Of a stretch of 41,715 nt of DNA, positions 34,516 to 41,715 are shown one piece after another (within the stretch, counting starts at the first letter, position 1; each line of letters starts with the position of its first letter). Source of the DNA: Pseudophaeobacter leonis (GTDB taxonomy: Bacteria; Pseudomonadota; Alphaproteobacteria; Rhodobacterales; Rhodobacteraceae); NCBI RefSeq assembly GCF_002087335.1, contig NZ_MWVJ01000070.1:1-41715 (forward strand), read 5' to 3'. The notes beneath the pieces are model-generated. The model was not told where the DNA came from, did not search any database, and saw only the letters and a list, made by a program, of their open reading frames with translations. The position numbers and the translations under genes were made by a program.

Positions 34516-36124
34516 ATGAGCCCCACTGCGCCAGCCCCAGAGCCTGCGAATAAGCAGGAGAAACAGAATGTGCTGTTCATTCTGATTGACCAGCTGCGCG
34601 CCGACTGCCTAACAGGGGCGCTGGCGGCGCATGTGGCGCTGCCAAACCTGCGGGCTCTGATGGCCGAGGCGGTGACCTTCGAGCAGAACTACACGGTGGT
34701 GAACCCCTGCGGGCCGTCGCGCGCCTCGATCCTGACCGGGCAATATGCGATGAACCACCGCTCGGTGCGCAATGGCACGCCGCTGCGCCATGACACGCCA
34801 ACCCTGCCCGGCGAGATGCGCAAGGCCGGCTATGAGCCCATGTTGTTCGGCTATACAGACACAGCGCGCGATCCCCGCGTGCACCACCCCAATGATCCGG
34901 CCATCCGCACCTATGAGCAGCACATGGCGGAGTTTCGCGAAATGCTCGAGATGCGGCTGGAGATGTCCTACCCCTGGCGCGCCGACCTGCGGCGCAAGGG
35001 CTACACATTTGACAATTACTGGGATCTGCACAGGCCCACCTCTGCGACAGGGGGCGCGCCACGGCTGAATGATCCCGCGCTCTACCGGGCCGAAGACAGC
35101 GATACCGCCTTTTTGACAGACCGGTTTCTGGCCACCATGCCCGCCTACAGCGATCAAAGCTGGTTTGCGCATCTGACCTATATTCGCCCCCACCCCGCGC
35201 TGGTCGCACCCGCGCCCTACAATACCCTGGTGGACCCTGCCAGCCTGCCGCTGCCGCAGCGGCGCGGATCGGTGGCGGATGAATGCGCGCTGCACCCGTT
35301 TTTTACGCCCACCACCCAGGCCTACACTGCGGCCTCAACGGTTCTGGGGTTTGCGGATCTTGAGCCAACGGACGAGAACATCCAGATCCTGCGGGCGCTT
35401 TATCTGGGATTGGCCAGCGAGGTTGATGCCCATATCGGCCAGGTGCTGCAGTTCCTGAAAGACAGCGGTCAGGACGAAAATACTCTGGTGGTGCTCAGCG
35501 CGGATCATGGCGAGATGCTGGGAGACCGCCACAGCTGGGGGAAATTCACGGTCTTTGATGCCGCTTTCCAAAACACCGCTGATTATCCGCATGCCCGGCA
35601 ATGCCGCCCAGGCGGGCAGTCGGCGGCAGGACATAACCGAATCCATCGACCTCACTCCCACCATTCTGGACTGGGTGGGGCAAGAGATCCCCAATGCCAT
35701 TGATGGCGCCTCGTTGCTGCCTTTGCTGCGCGGCGAAACCCCAGCCGACTGGCGGCAGTATTCCTTCTCCGAGCTGGACTTTGGTGACCCCGAAGCCGCC
35801 ACCCTGTGGCAACGCAGCCTTGGCACCTCGATCGCTGAGTCGAGCCTAGCCATTCTGCGTGACCACCGGTTTACGCTGGTGGAATTTGCCGCCGATCTGC
35901 CGCCGCTGCTGTTTGATCACCACGGAGCGGGCGAGCTGGAGGATGTCGCCCAGCGGCCCGAGCTGCAGGCGGATCTGGCACGGCTGACCCGGCAGATGCT
36001 GCGGCACCGGATGCGCAATATGGATCATACGCTGTCGCTGCACTCGCTCACCGCGGATGGCCCGCGCCACAAAAGCCGCCAGCGCCCCGGCAGCACGGGC
36101 GACGGTGCGGGCGACGGTGGTTGA
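34516..36124 (+). pseudogene. Phosphonate monoester hydrolase/sulfatase-like enzyme, frameshifted
   Basis: Alkaline-phosphatase superfamily, formylglycine type: LFILIDQLRADCL gives the first metal Asp, NPCGPSRASILTGQY holds Cys65 in the C-x-P-S-R modification motif, and LSADHGEMLGDRHSWGK carries further metal ligands. AMNHRSVRNGTPL and GYTDTARDPRVHHPNDP match phosphonate monoester hydrolases more than typical arylsulfatases. The frame breaks at the A4 run 35570-35573; one A fewer gives AAFQTPLIIRMPGNA and continues to 36124 (about 535 residues). As written it loses the last third. GAGG precedes ATG 34516. Followed by glycerate kinase; divergent from DeoR. An anaerobic or FGE-type maturase would be needed and is not in the window. 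Confidence 0.85.
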
Positions 36125-36214
36125 CCCCGGCGGCACCTTTGGGCAAAACGGGCGGCAAGTTTAGCGGTAACACGGCGAGATCAGATCCGCGAAACCCCAT
36201 TCTACGGAGCCTAC

Positions 36215-37482
36215 ATGACCTCTCTTGCCCAAGACGCCAGAACCCTGTTTGACGCCGCCGTGACCCGCGCGAACCCGGCATTGGCTCTGCGCCAGGCCCT
36301 GCAGGCCTCGCCCCTGCCGCCACTGGCCGCTGGTGGCCAAAGCTACATTCTGGCCCTTGGCAAGGCGGCAGTGCCGATGATGCAAGAGGCGCTGTCCCAT
36401 ATCCCCGAGCCGCGCCAGGCCATGGTGGTGACCAACCCCGAGAACCAGCGGGATGTTCCCGGCGCGCAGGTCCTGGCCGGCTCACACCCGGTGCCGGATC
36501 AGGCCAGCGCCGAGGCCGGGGCCAGCGTGCTGCGCTTTTTGTCGCAAACAACGGCGCAGGACCGCGTCATCGTGCTGGTCTCTGGCGGCGGCTCTGCCCT
36601 GATGGTGGCCCCGGCCGCCGGGCTGACTCTGGCGGACAAAGCCGCGGTCAATCAGGCGCTGCTGGCCTCGGGGCTGGAGATCACCGAGATGAACCTTGTG
36701 CGCCAGCAGCTGTCCGAGCTGAAAGGCGGCGGGCTGTTGCGGCACGCAGCACCTGCGCCCGTGACGAGCTATATTCTGTCGGATGTCATTGGCGATGATC
36801 TGCGCGCCATTGCGTCGGGGCCAACGGTGAGCCCGCTGGGAGATCGCGCCGCCGCCTGTGCCACAGTGAAACGGGCCGGAATCTGGGACCGCCTGCCAGA
36901 GGCGGTCAAAACCCATCTGACAACAGAGCCCGCAGTCATCCCGCTGCCCGAGGCGCAAAACAATCTGATCGGCTCTAATCGCCACAGCCTTGCGGCCATG
37001 ATGCAGGCGGCGCAGCCTTTGGGATGGCAGGCGCAGCTGGTCAGCGACCATTTGACCGGCGATGTCTCCGAGGCGGTCGACGAGATCCTGCGGGCGGCAC
37101 AGGCGGCCCCTAAAGACCGCGATATTGCGCTGATATTTGGCGGCGAGACCACCGTGCGCCTTGTGGGCGACGGGCGCGGCGGGCGCAATCAGGAGATGGC
37201 CCTGCGTCTGGCCCAGCGCGGCGCCCAAGAGCTGACTGGCAACTGGCTGTTTTTGTCGGGAGGCACCGATGGGCGCGATGGCCCAACGGAGGCCGCAGGC
37301 GGTGTGGCACACCGGGCACCTGGGCCGCCATTGCCGCGGCCGGAGCGGATGGCGCAGCCCTGCTTGCCAACAATGACAGCTACGCCGCCCTCAAAGCCGC
37401 CGATGCCTTGTTGCTGACGGGGGGCACTGGGACAAATGTAGCCGATGTTCAGGTGTTCTTGCGCCGCGCCGCCACAGATTAA
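36215..37482 (+). pseudogene. Glycerate kinase (MOFRL/TtuD-GckA type), frameshifted near the C-terminus
   Basis: Phosphorylates glycerate, usually at the 2-position. The N-terminal domain has YILALGKAAVPMMQEAL, HPVPDQASAEAG and VLVSGGGSALMVAP; then LVRQQLSELKGGGLLRH, LSDVIGDDLRAIASGPT and the MOFRL region FGGETTVRLVGDGRGGRNQE and SGGTDGRDGPTEAAGG. The frame breaks at 37308-37316: the expected GTWAAIAAAGADGAALLANN runs on one base out of register to TAA 37480-37482. One missing base gives 422 residues, family length. GGAG precedes ATG 36215, 90 bp after the hydrolase gene. Confidence 0.87.
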
Positions 37483-37518
37483 GCAGGCAGGGATTACGCA
37501 GGCGTGAGCTAAAGCGCC

Positions 37519-37959
37519 TTAAATCTCGATACCATCCAGCTCGTTCAACAGATCCAGCAGCGCCTCCTAGCGCTCCTCGCCCATTTTTTCCCGCGTGCGG
37601 GTCACGATGGCGAGGCTGGCCGCCATATTGGCGTCGATTATTTTTTCACCGGCTGCGGTGATACGGATCACCTGACGCCGCCGGTCGACCTGATCACGGG
37701 TGCGGCTGATAAGACCCTTTTCATCCAGCTTTTGCATTCTGCGCGTCAGGCTGGGCAGCAAAAGACAGGCCTGATCGGAAATCTGCGTCGGGTCAATCGC
37801 TCCGCTTTCCTGCACCACCCGCAAAACACGCCATTGCTGCTCGGTGAGGTCACTGTCGCTCAACAGGTTTCGGATCGGCTCCATAACGCGCTCACGGGCA
37901 CGGAGCAGAGCAATTGGCAGCGAGCGGGAGGTTGAGGGCAATCTGGGTGTCATGAGCAT
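37519..37959 (-). pseudogene. hpaR: HpaR, MarR-family regulator of homoprotocatechuate degradation, interrupted by in-frame TAG
   Basis: 130 residues to a TAG at 37567-37569, after which the same frame continues EALLDLLNELDGIEI to a TAA at 37519-37521, giving 146 residues, the usual HpaR length. So the stop removes the last 16 residues of a dimerisation helix. Start MLMTPRLPSTSRSLPIALLRA is HpaR-like; the winged helix runs through DPTQISDQACLLLPSLTRRMQKLDEKGLI with DRRRQVIRITAAG. The protein might still fold, making this the mildest of the lesions. Divergent from hpaF; expected to repress the catabolic genes until hydroxyphenylacetate is present. Confidence 0.85.
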
Positions 37960-38041
37960 TTATCACATCAATTCATCACGAAAGGCAATTGCCCGCAGGT
38001 CTCTTGCTCTATTTGACAGCACCCCCGCAAGATGATAAACA

Positions 38042-38049
38042 TGTTAACA
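38042..38049. promoter_or_regulatory. TGTTAACA palindrome in the hpaR-hpaF promoter region
   Basis: A perfect 8-bp palindrome in an AT-rich stretch, between the divergent hpaR and hpaF starts and 38 bp upstream of hpaF. A possible HpaR half-operator; the surrounding bases are only weakly symmetric. Confidence 0.35.
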
Positions 38050-38086
38050 ATATTTCACTTACCACCCCTTCCGAGGAAACCACTCC

Positions 38087-38472
38087 ATGCCTCACGTCAT
38101 GCTGGACTACTCTGCCAACCTGGAAGACGCGGTTGATATCGCGGATCTGTGCAGCTGCCTGCGCCTGGCTGCGATTGAAACCGGTGTTTTTCCCATGGCC
38201 GGCATTCGCGTGCGGGCCTTTGCGGCCACGCATGTCTCGATTGCCGATGGCGACGCTCAGCACGGCTATATCGATATCTCGGTGCGGCTGCGGGAGGGGC
38301 GTGATCTTGCGACCCGCCAGGCTGCACCCCAGCGATTTTTGACGCGGCCCGTGCCTATCTGGCCCCCTGCATGGCAAAACGCTCGCTCGCGCTGTCGTTT
38401 GAGATGCGCAACATCGACCCGGAGCTTTCGCCAAAATGCGGCACCATCCGTGATCATCTGGAGGAAAAATAG
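38087..38472 (+). pseudogene. hpaF: 5-carboxymethyl-2-hydroxymuconate isomerase, frameshifted
   Basis: Isomerises the ring-cleavage product chain of homoprotocatechuate. MPHVMLDYSANLEDAVDIAD keeps Pro2, the catalytic proline (CHMI is a 4-oxalocrotonate tautomerase relative), and AIETGVFPMAGIRVRAF and YIDISVRLREGRDL follow. The frame breaks at the C4 run 38327-38330; one base out of register it continues AIFDAARAYLAPCMAKRSLA and ends CGTIRDHLEEK at 38472. One missing base gives 128 residues, the family length. Its stop overlaps the hpaE start (TAGTG). Confidence 0.85.
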
Positions 38473-39981
38473 TGTCTATCCTGAACAGCAATATCGAAAA
38501 ACTGGACCAGTATCTGGCGCGTTTTCGCAAAAGCGGCACCAGAACCTGATCAACGGCAAAAGCCTGCCCGCCGCCTCTGGTGCCACGTTTGAGACCTGCT
38601 CACCGGTGGACAAAAGCGTCATCTGTCCGGTGGCGCAGGGCGGGGCGGCGGATGTCGATGCCGCAGCTGAGGCCGCCAAAGCTGCCTGTCCGGCCTGGCG
38701 CGATATGGCCGCCGCCGCGCGTAAAAAGATCCTGATAAAAATCGCCGAAGGGATTGAGGCCCGCGCCGAAGAGATCGCCTTTTGCGAATGCTGGGACACC
38801 GGCCAGACCCTGCGCTTTATGTCCAAGGCGGCTTTGCGGGCGCCGAGAATTTCCGTTACTTTGCCGATCAGGTCACGGCGGCGCGCGATGGCAAGCACCT
38901 GCAGTCGCCAACCCTGATGAACATCACAACCCGGGGGCCGATTGGCCCGGTTGGCGTCATCACCCCCTGGAACACGCCGTTCATGCTGTCGACCTGGAAG
39001 ATCGCACCGGCGCTGGCCGCGGGCTGTACCGTGGTGCATAAACCGGCCGAGTTCAGCCCGCTCACCGCCCGGATTTTGGCCGAGATCGCCCATGAGGCAG
39101 GCCTGCCTGCGGGCGTGTGGAACCTGGTGAACGGCTTTGGCGAAGAGGCCGGTAAACGCCTGACCGAACACCCCGCGATCAAGGCCATCGCCTTTGTCGG
39201 CGAGAGCCGCACCGGCAGTCTGATCACCAAACAGGGCGCCGACACCCTAAAGCGGATGCATCTGGAACTGGGCGGCAAGAACCCCGTCGTGGTCTTTGAG
39301 GACGCCGATCTGGACCGGGCGCTGGATGCGGTCATCTTCATGATCTATTCGATCAAGGGCGAACGCTGCACCTCCTCCTCCCGCCTGTTGATCCAGGACA
39401 GCATTCGCGCCGAATTCGAGGCCAAGCTGGTCGCACGCGTCAACAACATCAAGGTCGGCCACCCGCTCGACCCCGCAAGCGAGATCGGCCCGCTGATCGC
39501 CAAAGAGCATTTTGACAAGGTGACCAGCTATTTCGATATCGCCCGCGAGGACGGCGCCACGGTGGCGGCTGGCGGTGTGACGCTGGGCGACGCGGGCTAT
39601 TTCGTGCGCCCAACGCTGTTTACGGATGCAACCAACCAGATGCGTATCGCGCAAGAAGAGATCTTTGGCCCGGTCCTGACCTCGATCCCGTTTTCAACCG
39701 AAGAAGAGGCGCTGCAGATGGCCAATGACACGCAATACGGCCTCACCGGCTATGTCTGGACCAATGATGTGACCCGCGCGCTGCGCTTCTCGGACCAGCT
39801 TGAGGCCGGCATGATCTGGGTGAATTCGGAAAATGTGCGCCACCTGCCAACCCCCTTTGGCGGCGTCAAAGCCTCTGGCATTGGCCGCGATGGCGGCGAT
39901 TGGTCCTTTGAATTCTATATGGAGCAAAAGCACATCGGCTTTGCCACCGGCGCGCATAAGATCATGCGCCTCGGCGCCTGA
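38472..39981 (+). pseudogene. hpaE: 5-carboxymethyl-2-hydroxymuconate semialdehyde dehydrogenase, two frameshifts
   Basis: GTG 38472 opens SILNSNIEKLDQYLARFRKS, which breaks around 38538-38541; the next frame runs from NLINGKSLPAASG to MSKAALR and breaks at the GGG run 38838-38840; the third carries GAENFRYFADQVTA and the rest of the enzyme to 39981. Both breaks are repaired by one missing base, giving 503 residues. NAD-binding and active-site motifs are present: PVGVITPWNTPFM, FVGESRTGS, LELGGKNPVVVFEDADLD (catalytic Glu) and KGERCTSSSRLL (catalytic Cys), and the C-terminal GIGRDGGDWSFEFYMEQK. The only gene here with two lesions. An internal start near 38782 would make a 399-residue fragment. 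Confidence 0.88.
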
Positions 39982-40089
39982 CACCACGCTTTTGTCGCAG
40001 CGCCTTGTGCCCCGTTTCTGGCAGCAGCCAGAGCCCTAAAACCCCCCTGGTCCGGCTGGACCGGAGCCCGTTGCAAACAGGAGGCCCTC

Positions 40090-41070
40090 ATGCCCGTTCC
40101 CGCACCCGTACTCTATCCGCCTTTCAATATCCTCCGGCTGTCGCATGTGGAATACCGCGTCACGGATCTGGCCGCCTCGCGCAAATTCTACGTCGAGATG
40201 CTTGGCCTGCAGGTCACCCAAGAGGATGAGGGCCGCGTCTATCTGCGCGCCATGGAAGAGCGTGGCCATCACTGTATTGTGCTGGTTCAGGCCGACAGGG
40301 CGGAGGTGGGCGTGCTGGGGTTCAAGCTGTTTGATGAACCTGATCTGGACAAGGCCGCCGAATTTTTCGCCGCCAAAGGCCTGCCGGTGGACTGGGTGGA
40401 GCGGCCGCATATGGGACGCACTCTGCGCACCCGCGACCCCTGGGGTGTGCCGCTGGAGTTCTACGTCAAGATGGACCGGCTGGAGCCCATTCATCAGAAA
40501 TACAGGCTCTATAATGGGGTAAAGCCGCTGCGTATTGATCATTTCAACCTGTTCAGCGCCGATGTCGATGCCTCGGTTGCCTTTTACAACGAGATCGGTT
40601 TTCGGGTGACCGAATACACCGAGGACGACGAAAGCGGCAAGGTCTGGGCCGCCTGGATGCACCGCAAGGGCGGCGTGCATGACATGGCCTTTACCAATGG
40701 CACCGGCCCCCGGCTGCATCACTCGGCCTTTTGGGTGCCAACGCCGCTCAATATCATCGACCTGCTCGATCTGATGTCCACCTCGGGCTATGTCGGCAAT
40801 ATCGAGCGTGGCCCCGGTCGCCACGGTATTTCAAACGCGTTTTTCCTCTATGTGCGTGACCCCGACGGCCACCGGATCGAGATCTATTGCTCGGACTATC
40901 AAACCGTCGACCCGGATCTGGAAGCGATCAAATGGTCCCTTACGGACCCACAGCGCCAGACCCTTTGGGGGGCGCCCGCGCCGCGCAGCTGGTTCGAGGA
41001 AGGCTCCAGCTTTGAAGGGGTCGAAACAAAGCCAAGTGAGTTGACAGCGCAGCCAATCATTGCGCCATAG
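40090..41070 (+). CDS. hpaD: Homoprotocatechuate (3,4-dihydroxyphenylacetate) 2,3-dioxygenase
   Basis: 326 residues of the two-domain vicinal-oxygen-chelate type, which opens the ring of homoprotocatechuate next to its hydroxyls. Fe ligands: His in LRIDHFNLFSAD, His in GPRLHHSAFW, Glu in GHRIEIYC, the pattern of the well-studied Brevibacterium/Arthrobacter enzymes. The N-terminal VOC half is ILRLSHVEYRVTDLAASRKFY. ACAGGAGG precedes ATG 40090. Intact, 108 bp after hpaE. Confidence 0.94.
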   Translation: MPVPAPVLYPPFNILRLSHVEYRVTDLAASRKFYVEMLGLQVTQEDEGRVYLRAMEERGHHCIVLVQADRAEVGVLGFKLFDEPDLDKAAEFFAAKGLPVDWVERPHMGRTLRTRDPWGVPLEFYVKMDRLEPIHQKYRLYNGVKPLRIDHFNLFSADVDASVAFYNEIGFRVTEYTEDDESGKVWAAWMHRKGGVHDMAFTNGTGPRLHHSAFWVPTPLNIIDLLDLMSTSGYVGNIERGPGRHGISNAFFLYVRDPDGHRIEIYCSDYQTVDPDLEAIKWSLTDPQRQTLWGAPAPRSWFEEGSSFEGVETKPSELTAQPIIAP

Positions 41071-41115
41071 CAGCGCAGCGGGCAGCCTCTCTCGGGGTGA
41101 GGGCGCTGTCCGGAT

Positions 41116-41143
41116 TTATTGCGACTGGGTATATTATTGCGAC
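41116..41143. promoter_or_regulatory. Direct repeat TTATTGCGAC x2 upstream of the decarboxylase
   Basis: Identical 10-mers at 41116-41125 and 41134-41143, 18 bp apart, roughly two helix turns, ending 13 bp before the start codon. Could be a binding site for a tandem or dimeric regulator, or overlap the -10 region (TATATTATT). Confidence 0.45.
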
Positions 41144-41156
41144 AAGGGAAGAACAG

Positions 41157-41715
41157 ATGAAATGGGATGAATTTGGCACCTGGGGCCGTCGCATCGCGGA
41201 TTGGGCGCAGGACTATCACCTGACCGTCAAAGACAAGCCAGTGCGCGCCCGCACCGAACCCGGTGATGTGCTGAACGCGCTGCCCGCCACCCCGCCCGAA
41301 GGCGGCGAGGGCATGGAGGCCATCTTTGCCGATTTTGAAGAGATCGTGATGCCGGGGATCACCCATTGGCAACACCCGCGTTTCTTTGCCTATTTCTCCT
41401 CAAATGCCGCCGCGCCCTCGGTGCTGGCGGAATTCCTCACCTCGGCCATCGCGCCGCAATGTATGCTGTGGCAGACCTCTCCGGCGGCGACCGAGATGGA
41501 AACCCGGATGATGGACTGGCTGCGTCAGGCGCTGGATTTACCCGCAGAATTTCAGGGCGTCATTCAGGACAGTGCCTCGTCGGCCACGCTGGCGGCCGTC
41601 CTCACCATGCGGGAAAAAGCGCTGAACTGGCGCGGCAACCAAGAGGGGTTGTTCGCGCAAAAACCGCTGCGGATCTATTGTTCTTCCGAGGTGCACACCT
41701 CGGTGGATCGCGCCA
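41157..41715 (+). CDS. PLP-dependent aromatic-L-amino-acid decarboxylase (partial, cut by window edge)
   Basis: 186 residues visible of a group II PLP decarboxylase. MKWDEFGTWGRRIADWAQDY, then ITHWQHPRFFAYFSSNAAAPS and GVIQDSASSATLAAVLTMRE are the family's conserved first third, the last being the PLP phosphate-binding region; the catalytic lysine lies beyond the window. Aromatic specificity (tyrosine, DOPA, tryptophan) is suggested by the PRFFAYFSSN segment and by the hpa context. AAGGGAAGAACAG precedes ATG 41157. It would produce tyramine or dopamine, whose oxidation leads to hydroxyphenylacetates that the hpa genes degrade. Confidence 0.85.
   Translation, partial: MKWDEFGTWGRRIADWAQDYHLTVKDKPVRARTEPGDVLNALPATPPEGGEGMEAIFADFEEIVMPGITHWQHPRFFAYFSSNAAAPSVLAEFLTSAIAPQCMLWQTSPAATEMETRMMDWLRQALDLPAEFQGVIQDSASSATLAAVLTMREKALNWRGNQEGLFAQKPLRIYCSSEVHTSVDRA

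Noticed and set aside
1..41715. CRISPR arrays, tRNA or rRNA genes, insertion sequences, prophage
   Set aside because: None found by reading: no regularly spaced long repeats, no transposase or integrase motifs, no recognisable tRNA cloverleaf.

Overview
The window is a stretch of an alphaproteobacterial chromosome, most likely from the Roseobacter group of the Rhodobacteraceae (Phaeobacter/Leisingera/Ruegeria-like). The grounds are the gene order ffh - acetyltransferases - chorismate mutase - rpsP - bluB - rimM - trmD - rplS - rpmE - mipZ, the GC-rich third codon positions, a MipZ-type division ATPase, GANTC methylation sites, and many familiar Rhodobacteraceae proteins (EF-G-like paralogue, RTX-Hint protein, FAD monooxygenase plus DUF2783-like partner). 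All assignments come from reading the sequence; no database search was run.

Layout. Positions 1-2545 (minus strand) hold a YbaK/ProX-type prolyl-tRNA deacylase and an EF-G-like GTPase. Positions 3158-11794 (plus) are a translation-centred block: ffh, three tandem GNAT paralogues, chorismate mutase, rpsP, bluB, a small membrane protein, rimM, trmD, an M20 peptidase, rplS and rpmE. Then come mipZ (12137-12946) and a convergent class III nucleotide cyclase. Positions 14356-21443 are a homogentisate cluster: a divergent MarR regulator, hmgA, fahA, a metallo-beta-lactamase-fold protein, a FAD monooxygenase with a small partner (resembling the two-component 3-hydroxyphenylacetate 6-hydroxylase MhaAB) and maiA. 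Positions 21517-25773 hold an EamA exporter, an RTX-Hint protein and an Asp/Glu racemase-superfamily gene. Positions 25864-30457 (minus) are a polyamine-type ABC importer whose second permease has an unusual tail. They are followed by another EamA exporter, a Na/Pi cotransporter-PhoU protein and a DeoR regulator, which is divergent from a phosphonate monoester hydrolase/sulfatase-like gene and a glycerate kinase. Positions 37519 to the end are a homoprotocatechuate (hpa) cluster: hpaR divergent from hpaF-hpaE-hpaD and an aromatic amino acid decarboxylase cut by the window edge.

Functionally the right half is about aromatic amino acid and hydroxyphenylacetate catabolism by two ring-cleavage routes, homogentisate and homoprotocatechuate, interleaved with uptake and efflux genes.

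The most striking property is the number of broken genes. I count 15 reading-frame lesions in 14 genes: 4 in-frame stops and 11 single-base indels, at least 4 of them one-base homopolymer expansions. The core translation and division genes (ffh, rpsP, rimM, trmD, rplS, rpmE, mipZ) are intact. This is either a recent wave of pseudogene formation or an incompletely polished assembly; the sequence alone does not decide. Other points worth a look are a GANTC cluster upstream of mipZ, degenerate short tandem repeats in several intergenic gaps, and the extended permease.
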